From: Pseudomonas sp. S35
Lineage (GTDB): Bacteria > Pseudomonadota > Gammaproteobacteria > Pseudomonadales > Pseudomonadaceae
Direction of reading: 5' to 3'
DNA: 64,000 bases
NCBI RefSeq assembly: GCF_009866765.1
Contig: NZ_CP019431.1
Location: forward strand, 2,108,001 to 2,172,000
Shown: positions 40,884-49,141 of the stretch, one piece after another
Layout: each line of letters opens with the position of its first letter
Position numbering within the stretch: position 1 is the first letter of the stretch
Program-made: the position numbers and the translations under genes
Notes under the pieces: model-generated
Database searches by the model: none
The model's input: only the letters and a program-made list of their open reading frames with translations
What the model was told of the DNA's origin: nothing

Positions 40884-41742
40884 GAGGCCTCCCAGCTTTA
40901 AGAGGACGTGATGGACGACCGGATACGTGGACAAATCTGTCTTGCCACTCAGGAAACAGTTCGCCGGCGAGCGCGCGCATGGTGTCGAGCGCAGCGGGCG
41001 CAACTCTGCCCGGTGGCTGGCGATGCTCGACACGATGCACCGGCAGACCACGGGTCGCGGCGCGCGGATAGGCTTCAATGGCCGGCACGTCGGTGACAAG
41101 CACGCGGATGTCCGCATGGTCTTGGAACAGATCACGCAAGGCCTGCTGGATTAGCCGCGCGTTAGCGGACACGGGGTGGACGCGGTTGATCAGCAGGTTC
41201 AGCGGCGGCGGTTCGATGCCGAGGTGCCGGTACGGCGCGATGTCCTCCAGCAACAGCATGGTGCCGCGCCGTAGCTCGCGGGCTGCAAGTATTTCGGGCG
41301 TGATCGGAGACAGCGCCAAATTGGAGGCCAGCACCGCCATCTCCAGCAGCACGGAGCGTGCGCCCTGGGTGTCGATCAACACCAGGTCGTAGAGCGGCGC
41401 CAGCATCGGCAGCAGGTGCCGCAGCCGCAGGCGCCCATCTGGTGCATGTAAAAGCAAGGTGTTCAGTTCGCCCCGAGGGTCGTTAGAGAGCACTAGGTCG
41501 AGGCCCGCGATGATCGTGCGCGAAATGAGCCGGCCCAGGTCGCGCTCGTTGAATGCCAACAACTCGTAGATGCCGCTGGGGGCGCGGTGGACCAATTCGT
41601 AGTAAGAGGACAGCGTTGGCTGCACGTCCAGGTCGAGCAGCAGGACGCGCAGCCCCGCATCCGCGGCGAGCCCGCCGAGGTTGGCGGCTGTGGTCGTTTT
41701 GCCAACACCGCCCTTGGTCGAGATGATGGATACAACCTGCAT
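40867..41742 (-). CDS. parA: ParA-family ATPase
   Basis: A 291-residue Walker-type ATPase. Deviant Walker A KGGVGKTTTAANL is at residues 10-22, Walker A' LLLDLDVQPTLS near 35 and Walker B LVLIDTQGA near 122. No N-terminal DNA-binding domain is present, so it is a small Soj-like ParA. The C-terminal 20 residues are basic. Soj-like ParA on PAPI-1-type islands is needed for maintenance of the excised form. Confidence 0.93.
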   Translation of the reverse strand: MQVVSIISTKGGVGKTTTAANLGGLAADAGLRVLLLDLDVQPTLSSYYELVHRAPSGIYELLAFNERDLGRLISRTIIAGLDLVLSNDPRGELNTLLLHAPDGRLRLRHLLPMLAPLYDLVLIDTQGARSVLLEMAVLASNLALSPITPEILAARELRRGTMLLLEDIAPYRHLGIEPPPLNLLINRVHPVSANARLIQQALRDLFQDHADIRVLVTDVPAIEAYPRAATRGLPVHRVEHRQPPGRVAPAALDTMRALAGELFPEWQDRFVHVSGRPSRPLKAGRPHGERT

Positions 41743-41788
41743 GGCGCTCTCCGTCTAAAGGATGGGAAAATCCGAGGAGGGGAGCGGA

Positions 41789-42010
41789 TCAGGTCCGGTT
41801 ATTGAGGCGTTCGGCGATCCATTGGTCGATCTCGACCGAATCCCAGCCTACCGCCCGCACGCCGAGGCGTAGCGCCTGTGGAAACTGGCGCTTCTTCATC
41901 AGGTTGTAGATGTGAGCGCGTTTGAAACCAGACTTCGCTTCGACTTCACCGAGCCGCAGGATGCGGCGCTCGTTCGGTTGCAGTACCGGTGTTTGCAACA
42001 TGATGGTCAC
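41789..42010 (-). CDS. AlpA-family transcriptional regulator
   Basis: A 73-residue MerR-like winged helix protein. RILRLGEVEAKSGFKRAHIYNLMKKRQFPQALRLGVRAVGWDSVEIDQWIAERL is the AlpA signature. An alternative ATG at 42001 fits equally. AlpA proteins control excision or integrase genes, and here the gene heads the parA-parB-replication transcript, so it may set the switch between integrated and mobile states. Confidence 0.88.
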   Translation of the reverse strand: MTIMLQTPVLQPNERRILRLGEVEAKSGFKRAHIYNLMKKRQFPQALRLGVRAVGWDSVEIDQWIAERLNNRT

Positions 42011-43386
42011 TCCTGAACGCTCAGTGGCGTTTGTTGGCGTGAGCCCTATTCAATAGACATGGCTGCGGAAAGACATCGCAAATGCAATCTCCGCGATTGC
42101 GCATACATGTTGGAAATCGCCATGCGGCTGCGCTACGGACACCCTTCTGGACATTGGCGGACTTGTCGCCTTGGTTGCCCCACTAAGGCTGTTGTGTGTC
42201 GTTATGCCTGTGGCTCATGTCTAGAACGTGGACGGAAACGATCAAGTATCTGCAACAGATAGTCCTCTTCTGCTCTGTGTGCGAGACTTGAAAAGTTGCC
42301 GGCCCGTCGACCTACGAGGAAAAAGCACGCTCTATATCGGGTTCACGGAGCGAGCGTCATGGGGAGTGTCAAGTCCATCAAGACCGATTCGATATGGTCT
42401 TATATCCCCACGGTTTCACGAGGCGCGCGGGCCTGCTCAACGCCTGGTTAGACGCAGAGAAGTTCCAGCATTTCATGCTTAATTTGGCATCTTGATATAT
42501 CGAGATAGCATCCAGCAGTGATTTGCTATGGATTTTTGAAGCTGCTGCATGTCGCTCCCAATTGAAGGCCAGACGGCGTGATCGACACCGTGACGGAGCC
42601 TGTGTATGACGCCGGGACTGGCGCTATCTGTTGATGCCACAGGGATAGCGAATGTTCGACAAATAGAACAGCGGGTTGCCTACGGAGAGAGCCGCATGCA
42701 AGTGACGTGGAATCGCGCCAACGTGCCGTGCACGTTAGCGCTCACGCTCAGGGGCCGACCTATTTCAGATTGTCCGCCTAAAGGGTGGATCGGCCAGTAT
42801 CGCCGGTGCACAGCATCATCAACTGCGACTTGGTGTTGCGAGCGTACCGGCCAATTCTTATATCGAGAAATCTGGCAGAGCACTACGTGCAAGCTACGAC
42901 TATAGCTACTGCCTAAGACTGAAAACGCCAAGCTGATCTTCGCGTGTCCAACCAGTCTTAAGGCCAGCCTCGATCGCTACGCACGCAGACCTACGGCGAA
43001 GCGGTCGATGCTTCGGCGATGATTCCGCTCACTCTGGAGATTTTCAGGGCAGAGAATCGTAGATTCAGGAAAGCTCAGGGGGAAGACGTACTTTCCATAT
43101 GTTTCGTGCAATATAAAATTCGGTGAATAGCTTAGTCCACACAAGGTGACCAGCTTTCGGGTTACAAGGGCAAGATCCAGGATTTGGCGGTAGCACACCT
43201 GCACTATAGCTTCGATGCGGAGCTTCATTCTAAACTGAGAACAGACCTTTGGTACTTTTTATGAAGTTGCCACAGAGTGGACCGGCATGCCGCTTCCAAC
43301 CCTTAAGTGTTAATAGGGATCCAACACGGCTGTAAAAATTTCTGGCTCTGACGGAATTCTGATTCACCCTAAAAAATGAGAAAACC
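42011..43386. other. Gene-poor stretch upstream of alpA
   Basis: About 1.4 kb with mixed base composition. Frames here (for example 42606-42905 plus or 42977-43228 minus) lack ribosome sites and have protein-unlike composition. I see no tRNA, integrase fragment or IS end. The stretch must contain the alpA promoter at its left side; elsewhere I see nothing I can name. Confidence 0.45.
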
Positions 43387-43710
43387 ATGATGAAAATAAA
43401 ATTTGTTGCAATAGTTTCTGTTCTGATGGCATTGGCTGGATGTAATATCATTGCTAGCAAAACTAATATACTCAGTGATGAGCAAATAAAATCCCAGGCT
43501 GGCGGGGCCCTTGGGTATTCTCCTGAAGAGCTGGCTTTGGTGAGCCGTCGCACGGAAGGAACCAATACATTTGCCTTGGTGAAGTCCAAAGATAATCAAC
43601 AGTTTAACTGCATTATCAATGGTGGCAATCTTTTGACATTTGGCATGACTAACCCGCCATCGTGCAGTAAGAAAGGTCAGCCAACCAATGCTACTCCATT
43701 CGGTGGTTGA
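43387..43710 (+). CDS. Small lipoprotein
   Basis: A 107-residue lipoprotein (MMKIKFVAIVSVLMALAGC, lipobox LAGC) with a short mature domain: EELALVSRRTEGTNTFALVKSKDNQQFNCIINGGNLLTFGMTNPPSCSKK. Two cysteines besides the lipidated one may pair. Similar small lipoproteins with an SRRTEGTNT...INGGN...MTNPP pattern occur in Gammaproteobacteria, without known function as far as I recall. The gene is AT-rich against the ICE core, which suggests a separate origin. Confidence 0.78.
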   Translation: MMKIKFVAIVSVLMALAGCNIIASKTNILSDEQIKSQAGGALGYSPEELALVSRRTEGTNTFALVKSKDNQQFNCIINGGNLLTFGMTNPPSCSKKGQPTNATPFGG

Positions 43711-43873
43711 TTGTTATTTAAGATAATATCTGCTAAGAGTTCCTTAAATATTATTTGAGTTTTACTATTTTTTAGATTTGCTCTTGGCCTTATGGGTAGA
43801 AAGCATCAGGTTATGACTTTCATGACTTAAATTGTTGCATTGAATACGTGGGTATGGTTGTTGTGTGAAGAGC

Positions 43874-43900
43874 TTAAATCCACTTTTCGGTGGATTTGGC
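43874..43900 (+). terminator. Hairpin downstream of the small lipoprotein gene
   Basis: AAATCCAC and its exact complement GTGGATTT pair around a six-base loop. It has the shape of an intrinsic terminator but lacks a T-run longer than three. It lies between the lipoprotein gene and the beta-repeat gene. Confidence 0.45.
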
Positions 43901-43999
43901 GTTTGAACAAAAAGGAGGACAAGTTGCAGAAGGTAATTTTCTTGTAATGCTCTGACTGCTGACTACACTTTTTATTCATGTAAAAATATGGAGGCTGTT

Positions 44000-44581
44000 A
44001 TGACTTCTTCGAATAATGATCGCACTAGAACTGACCTAGGCGCTTCCCCCAATGTCAAAAAACCGAATGGGCCAGGACGCCCCATGCCTGAGGATGAAAT
44101 CCCTTTCCAGGCAGATGTATGGAGAGAAAATGGGCGCGTCATCGGCGCTAATTTCAGGGGGCAGGTCGACACCGCCACATTCAACGGAAAGGTAAAGACC
44201 GGCCATGCCGAGGTGACCGTCGAGCAAGGAAATGCATTTGGTACGGCGTCTACAAACGGCACATCAATGGATGGCAGCGTGGGCTTCAAGACCACACAAG
44301 ATCATTTTGAGTTCAGCGCATCGTTCACTCCCGGTGGTGAACTCAACGGCTCGGGCAAGGTCACTGTCGGAGCTGTTTCTTACGAATTTTCAAACAGTTC
44401 GGTTGGAACAACATTCAGCTTCGATAGCGGCGCCAGTGCCTCTATTAGTAGAGGCTTCGACGGAGCGTGGAACGCGAATTGGTCTTCACCGACGATAGGC
44501 GGCTTTCAAACTTCATTAGGCTTTGGCTCCAGCGGCGGCAGCTGGTCTATTAACGCCAACTTTACACTTAAGCAAAATTAA
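44000..44581 (+). CDS. Gly/Ser/Asn-rich beta-repeat protein, unknown function
   Basis: 193 residues from ATG 44000 (GGAGG five bases upstream). A charged N-terminal 45 residues is followed by repeated short strands with alternating aromatic and polar residues separated by Gly/Asn/Ser turns (SVGFKTTQDHFEFSASFTPGGELNGSGKVTVG...NANWSSPTIGGFQTSLGFGSSGGSWSINANFTL). It has no signal peptide and no cysteine. The pattern recalls beta-solenoid or pore-type proteins and would fit a bacteriocin-like toxin or a surface protein exported by another route. I do not recognise a family. Confidence 0.7.
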   Translation: MTSSNNDRTRTDLGASPNVKKPNGPGRPMPEDEIPFQADVWRENGRVIGANFRGQVDTATFNGKVKTGHAEVTVEQGNAFGTASTNGTSMDGSVGFKTTQDHFEFSASFTPGGELNGSGKVTVGAVSYEFSNSSVGTTFSFDSGASASISRGFDGAWNANWSSPTIGGFQTSLGFGSSGGSWSINANFTLKQN

Positions 44582-44595
44582 TTTGCTAAGGTGAC

Positions 44596-44630
44596 GCGCC
44601 CCCGGACTTTGCTTACTAGGGGGGGGGCGC
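44596..44630. repeat. GC-rich inverted repeat between two small genes
   Basis: GCGCCCCC and GGGGGCGC form a strong 8-bp stem with a 19-base loop directly after the beta-repeat gene. The right arm lies in a run of nine G. There is no T-run; it may act as a transcription barrier or 3' protector. Confidence 0.45.
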
Positions 44631-44643
44631 TCCCTAACTACCA

Positions 44644-44979
44644 ATGTGCTTGGAAATGCTAAACCCATTCCACGTTCTCCGAGTGATATCAGCTACCGTT
44701 CTTATAGTGGCAATTTCTAGTTGTGCCTCGATACAAGGCGGTTTGGATCGCTTCGATGACTGGCTAGGCCAGAAAAGCTCTAATGATGGACGGTACTTGG
44801 CCAGTTGCTACGAACCTGGCAACACCTTTGACGATACTACAGCTCCGCCGTGCGAACTCAGTATCAGAAGGCACTGCCCGAATGGATTCACCATCTTAAG
44901 TGTTGGTGCCATAGAAAATTCTAACCCCCGCAGCTTCACCGAGAAGTACAAAATTACGGCCGTCGCTCAGTGCAAGTGA
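44644..44979 (+). CDS. Small lipoprotein
   Basis: A 111-residue lipoprotein. A hydrophobic signal (VLRVISATVLIVAISSCAS) ends in a lipobox-like ISSC. The mature part has four cysteines (CYEPG, PPCEL, RRHCPN, AQCK) that could form disulphides. It lies 62 bases after the beta-repeat gene in the same direction, so the two may form a unit, for example an effector with a membrane-anchored immunity or carrier protein; that is speculation. An internal ATG at 44656 is an alternative start. Confidence 0.68.
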   Translation: MCLEMLNPFHVLRVISATVLIVAISSCASIQGGLDRFDDWLGQKSSNDGRYLASCYEPGNTFDDTTAPPCELSIRRHCPNGFTILSVGAIENSNPRSFTEKYKITAVAQCK

Positions 44980-46125
44980 AGTGCACCTGAAACACACGTA
45001 ATGTCGCCCGTCGCTCGAACTGCCGCCGAGCCATCATGGCATGTGGACTGTGCATCGCCGATCGCTGGTTCAAAATGTATCGTATGGTGGCCGTTAGACC
45101 GCTCTGTCAGCTGTTCCATTGACTCCAGTGTTCCTGCATCTGGAGCCCCAGAAGAGGCAACAACACGAGCAAGGGGAGGGCTACGTGCTTGTAGACACCA
45201 GCTGTGGCTGGTGCAGACCAGCGGCTCGCGCCGTATTCGGTTTTCTCCTCACAACTTTCTCCATGCAGTTGATATTCCATGGATGCCAGCATTTGATCGT
45301 CAATCCTTCTCATAATCATGTGGTAACTTGAGCGCAGCCTTTTGGGCGACTGAGTTCAGTCCATAGCCCCGGCCACTTTTTGGAAGTTTCACCATCGGTG
45401 ACCTTGGGGAGCCAGCGCTGCAAGTCAACCCCATTCGTTATGGTATCTGTGCATGTCTCTAATAAATCTGAAGAGAAAGAAAATCTCCGTCTATATTATC
45501 GAGCTAAGCGGAGAGAAGTGCTACGTTGGATAATCAAAAAATCCTGCTCAGAGAATAAAGGAGCACTTCGCCGGAGATGGATCATCATGGACCCGACTTC
45601 ACAAACCGGTCGAAGTCTAAAAAATAATTGAAACAAATTTCAGTAGTTGGCGGGCAGCGCTAGAAATAGAGACACTTCTTACCCTTGAGCTGATGAAAAT
45701 ATACGGCTGGCAGAATGTTCGCGGTGGCCCATATAGTGCCAGTGTTTTTGTATGCGAACCTCTAACCCTCTCACAGCAACGGCAACGTTTGGAATTACGT
45801 GACAGCGATTTGTAGCTCGTGTCGTTCAGCCGATAACGCGACGGCACCCAAGACGCAGTGCGGCATGGTCATTGCTGGCCGACTCGCCGAAAAACATTTG
45901 ACTGGGCTCTAGGACGGTATTTCCAGGCGGGAAAAATTCAAATGTGCCCCCAATTTTGCCCCCAGTGCATCAGGCCACGCGAGTGGCGATTTCCGGCAGA
46001 GCCAGATGGATTCAGATGGCTTTGAGTGTACGCCTAAACTGGGTGTCATCTCTGTGGCGGGGCACTCTAGCACCGCCCGCCGATCCATGGCGGTAGTACG
46101 AAGGTATTAGCAGTTTCTAGCGGAT
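44980..46125. other. Unassigned stretch, possible ICE terminus
   Basis: About 1.1 kb with no convincing gene. A minus-strand frame at 45107-45319 ends in a hydrophobic helix but has no ribosome site; others at 45380-45631 and 45617-45847 look random. The right end contains a repeated TGCCCCC at 45945 and 45957, 12 bases apart, a pattern I associate with integrase binding sites at element ends. Chromosome-style genes begin right after it. Confidence 0.4.
45945..45963. repeat. TGCCCCC direct repeat, possible integrase arm sites
   Basis: TGCCCCC occurs twice, 12 bases apart (45945-45951 and 45957-45963), separated by AATTT. Tandem short repeats of this kind often lie near the ends of integrase-driven elements. 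Without the other element end I cannot define a core attachment sequence. Confidence 0.35.
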
Positions 46126-46965
46126 TCAGTGGTCGTGGTCTTCCGGACCGTCATGCAGTAGATGGAAGATGTTGCGCTTCATGCGGATGAATTGCGGGTC
46201 CATCACCATGTCCAGATTGCGCGGCCGGCCGATGGGCACGTCCAGCACCTCCTTGATCCGACCGGGACGGGCGCCCATGACGAAAATACGGTCGCCGAGC
46301 AGGATCGCCTCGTCGATATCGTGGGTGACGAACAGCACGGTTTTCTTGCTGTGTTCCCAGACCTTGAGCAGCAGTTGCTGCATCTGCAGGCGAGTCTGGC
46401 TATCAAGCGCGCCGAACGGCTCGTCCATCAGCAGGATTTGCGGGTCGTTCGCCAGAGCTCGCGCAATGGCCACACGTTGCATCATCCCGCCGGACAACTG
46501 CTTGGAGTAGTTGTCGGCGAAGCGCAGCAGGCCGACTTCGTTGAGGTAGAACTCGACGATTTCCTTGCGCTCGGCGGCGGGCACTCCACGGCGCTTGAGG
46601 CCGAACTCAATGTTCTTGCGCACGGTCAGCCACGGAAACAGCGTGTAGCCCTGGAACACCATGCCGCGATCGGCGCCGGGGCCGTCGACTTGCTGGCCAC
46701 CGACGTAGATATCGCCAGAAGTCGGTTCGGCCAGGCCGGCGGTCAGATACAGCAGGCTCGACTTGCCGCAACCGGACGGGCCAACCAGCACGGCGAACTG
46801 CTGATCGGGAACATCGAACGAGACGCTGTCGAGCGCCGTGAAGGTGCTGCCCGATGGCGTCTGGTATTGCAAGGTGACGTTATCGACCCGCAAGCGTGGA
46901 GTGGCCGAAGCTGCCACGGGAGTCGGGCGAAGCTGAATCGGCGAAGTTGCAGTTACTGAGCCCAT
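46126..46965 (-). CDS. ABC transporter ATP-binding protein (SsuB/TauB/NrtD-like)
   Basis: A 279-residue ATPase from ATG 46965; the frame is open further upstream, but this start overlaps the permease gene by 13 bases as expected for coupling. Walker A is GPSGCGKSSLLYL, the signature LSGGMMQRVAIARAL and Walker B ILLMDEPFGALD; the D-loop and the switch histidine (FVTHDIDEA) are intact. The MVFQGYTLFPWLTV Q-loop and the MGARPGRI segment place it with the nitrate/sulfonate/taurine importers. Confidence 0.92.
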   Translation of the reverse strand: MGSVTATSPIQLRPTPVAASATPRLRVDNVTLQYQTPSGSTFTALDSVSFDVPDQQFAVLVGPSGCGKSSLLYLTAGLAEPTSGDIYVGGQQVDGPGADRGMVFQGYTLFPWLTVRKNIEFGLKRRGVPAAERKEIVEFYLNEVGLLRFADNYSKQLSGGMMQRVAIARALANDPQILLMDEPFGALDSQTRLQMQQLLLKVWEHSKKTVLFVTHDIDEAILLGDRIFVMGARPGRIKEVLDVPIGRPRNLDMVMDPQFIRMKRNIFHLLHDGPEDHDH

Positions 46966-47756
46966 GCGGCCACCTTCAAGCGAAGAAGTCTGAAAAGTTG
47001 ATCGGTGATCAGGCCCAACAGGCCGATGACCGCGATTGCCAGGAAAATCACGTCGACCTGAAACCCGCGCATGGCCTTGAGGCTCAGGTAACCCAGGCCG
47101 CTGGAGGCGGCGACCAGTTCGGCGACAACCAGATACGTCCAGGCCCAGCCCATGGTCACGCGCAGGGTGTCCAGCACGCCTGGCAGTGAGGCCGGGGCTA
47201 TGACGTGCAGCACCGCGTCCGTGCGGCTCGAGCCCAGGGTGTACGACGCGTTGATCAGGTCTTTGGAAATCCCTTTGGAGACGTCGGCAATCATCACCAG
47301 TTGCTGGAAGAACACCCCGAAGATGATGATCGACACGCGCTGTTCCAGACCGATGCCGATCCACAGGATGAACAGCGGCACGAACGAGGTCACTGGCAGG
47401 TAGCGGATGAAGTTGACCAGCGGTTCGAGGAACGCTTGCACGACCCGGAAGCTGCCCATCAACAGCCCGATGGGCACGGCGACCACCGACGAGATGATGA
47501 AGCCGACCATCACCACTTCCACGCTGGCCCACACATGTGGGCCGAGGGTGCCATCACGGGCCAGGCGCATCGCGGCATCGAAGACCGCGCCCGGTGTCGG
47601 CAGGAACATCGCCGGCACCACGCCGCCATAGGAAAGAAAGGCCCAGAGGCCAATCAACAAGGCCCAGGCCAGACCGCTGGCGCTCCAGATCACCTGCACC
47701 GGCAGGCTGGTCTTGGGCGTCAGGCAACGGTTCAGCCACGAATTGCGCTTGGACAT
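46953..47756 (-). CDS. ABC transporter permease (SsuC/TauC-like)
   Basis: A 267-residue inner-membrane permease with about six helices and the cytoplasmic EAA-type loop (INASYTLGSSRTDAVLHVIAPASLPGVLDTLRVTMGWAW), which docks the ATPase. It lies 13 bases after the substrate-binding protein gene and overlaps the ATPase gene. It forms the channel of a nitrate/sulfonate/taurine-type importer. Confidence 0.92.
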   Translation of the reverse strand: MSKRNSWLNRCLTPKTSLPVQVIWSASGLAWALLIGLWAFLSYGGVVPAMFLPTPGAVFDAAMRLARDGTLGPHVWASVEVVMVGFIISSVVAVPIGLLMGSFRVVQAFLEPLVNFIRYLPVTSFVPLFILWIGIGLEQRVSIIIFGVFFQQLVMIADVSKGISKDLINASYTLGSSRTDAVLHVIAPASLPGVLDTLRVTMGWAWTYLVVAELVAASSGLGYLSLKAMRGFQVDVIFLAIAVIGLLGLITDQLFRLLRLKVAAWAQ

Positions 47757-47769
47757 GAGGTGCTCCTGG

Positions 47770-48756
47770 TTATTTCGGGCTGATGAAACGGTTGTCGATC
47801 AGGTCGCTGTAGCTCACGTTGTACGGCTTGCCCTGCAAGTCGCTGGCGGTTTCGTTGGCCAGTTTGATGACCGTGGCGGCGTCGCCGGTGCTGCCGTTGC
47901 TGCCCAGCAGTTTTTCGCTCATGGCCTGGTCGTAGAAACGCACACCCTTGGCTGCGGCTTCCAGTTCAGCCGGGTCGGCGAGGTAGCCACCCACGCCCTT
48001 GGCCATGATCGCGTAGGCTTCTTTCGGGTGGTCCTTGGTGTACTGCACGGCTTTGTACAGGCCCGCAACCAGCGCCTTGACGTCAGCCTGTTGCTTGTCG
48101 ATCACATCGCAGCTCAGGGCCACGACATCGACGATCACACCCGGCGTGGTGCTGCTGTCCACCAAAACCTTGCCCTGCTGCTTGTTGCGCACGGTAGTCA
48201 GGTGCGGCTCCCAAGTCACGGCGGCCGGTACGCGACCGGCGATGAAGGCGGTGGCGGCGTCGTCGGCGGTCATGTTCTGGATGGTCAGGTCGCTCATCTT
48301 CATGCCGGCATTTTTCAGCAGGTAGTTGAGCCAGAACTGCGACACCGAACCTTCGTTGACCGCAACTGCCTTGCCCTTGAGGTCCTGCAGGCTGTTGATG
48401 TCTTTGCCCACCAGCACACCGTCGCCGCCATGGCTTTCATCCAGCGCGGCCACGGCCTTGAAGCAGAACTGTGGACGGTACTTGAGGATTTCATCGAGGG
48501 TCGACGCCGAACCGGACAACTTGCCGGAGGCTTGAGCGGCCATGTACATCGAGGCTTCTTCGATGGTCGGCAGCTCGACGGTCAGGCCGCCTTCCTTGAA
48601 GTAGCCCAGATCCTTGGCCAGGTACAGGGTGCCGTAACCCACCCAGGTGGTGTGTCCGATGGACAGGGTGCCGGCCTGGGCGCCGCTGGCGATGCCGGCA
48701 GCCATTGCAGTCAGGGCCAGCGGACGCACGCAGCGCGATACGAAAGACTTGATCAT
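47770..48756 (-). CDS. ABC transporter substrate-binding protein (NMT1/SsuA-like)
   Basis: A 328-residue periplasmic protein with a signal peptide ending GIASGAQAG. The start TLSIGHTTWVGYGTLYLAKDLGYFKEGGLTVELPTIEEAS is typical of the NMT1/THI5/SsuA fold, with the hinge segment AAVTWEPHLTTV later. The ligand cannot be told from the sequence; neighbouring oxidoreductases and deacylases suggest a small nitrogenous or amine compound. It is the first gene of the transporter operon. Confidence 0.9.
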   Translation of the reverse strand: MIKSFVSRCVRPLALTAMAAGIASGAQAGTLSIGHTTWVGYGTLYLAKDLGYFKEGGLTVELPTIEEASMYMAAQASGKLSGSASTLDEILKYRPQFCFKAVAALDESHGGDGVLVGKDINSLQDLKGKAVAVNEGSVSQFWLNYLLKNAGMKMSDLTIQNMTADDAATAFIAGRVPAAVTWEPHLTTVRNKQQGKVLVDSSTTPGVIVDVVALSCDVIDKQQADVKALVAGLYKAVQYTKDHPKEAYAIMAKGVGGYLADPAELEAAAKGVRFYDQAMSEKLLGSNGSTGDAATVIKLANETASDLQGKPYNVSYSDLIDNRFISPK

Positions 48757-48980
48757 TGAACACTCCCGGATGGTGATTTTTTAATTCGAATATGTCTCGG
48801 GGCAGTGGGGCTAGACGCCAAAAACTTGAAACGCTCGTGGCCTCTGACGGACCTTTTGCCTCTGTGGGGCAGGGTTGATGTTGGCCGATGTCGAGGGATA
48901 CGAAAATTAGTAAATATGTGGTCCCTGATGAGGAAAAAACTGGGGTGGGAAAAGGTGTTCGAAGCTGGGGCAGGCGCAAC

Positions 48981-49016
48981 AAAAACGCCGCTTCCCGGTG
49001 CAGGAATGCGGCGTTT
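48981..49016 (-). terminator. Intrinsic terminator after the GMC oxidoreductase gene
   Basis: AACGCCGC and GCGGCGTT form a stem, helped by an inner TTCC/GGAA pairing; on the minus strand it is followed by TTTTTG. It ends the permease-GMC transcript and separates it from the ABC transporter operon. Confidence 0.8.
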
Positions 49017-49112
49017 ACTGGCTTTGGAGCCCGTCTCGAAAATGGCCCGCGCCAGCGATCTGTCTCCCACAAGTACTGCGGCGCACCTGGACTGGGCGGG
49101 TAGCGCACGGTC

Positions 49113-49137
49113 CGTGGGAGGGAGCTTGCTCGCGAAG
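49113..49137. repeat. P. fluorescens-type REP motif
   Basis: GTGGGAGGGAGCTTGCTCGCG matches the REP sequences scattered through P. fluorescens-group genomes (usual form GTGGGAGCGAGCTTGCTCGCG). It sits right after the GMC gene. It supports the host assignment and argues that this part of the window is chromosomal. Confidence 0.8.
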
Positions 49138-49141
49138 CTTT

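Noticed and set aside
42606..42905. Possible small gene upstream of alpA
   Set aside because: No ribosome-binding site, no family likeness and an equally long frame on the opposite strand.
43921..43948. AAGGAGGACAAG followed by a TTG-initiated seven-codon frame
   Set aside because: A strong ribosome site, but the peptide (MQKVIFL) is too short to defend as a gene. It might be a leader peptide, with no regulatory hairpin to support it.
45107..45847. Three short frames, one with a hydrophobic helix (minus 45107-45319)
   Set aside because: None has a ribosome site or plausible composition over its full length; the helix alone is weak evidence for a toxin-like peptide.
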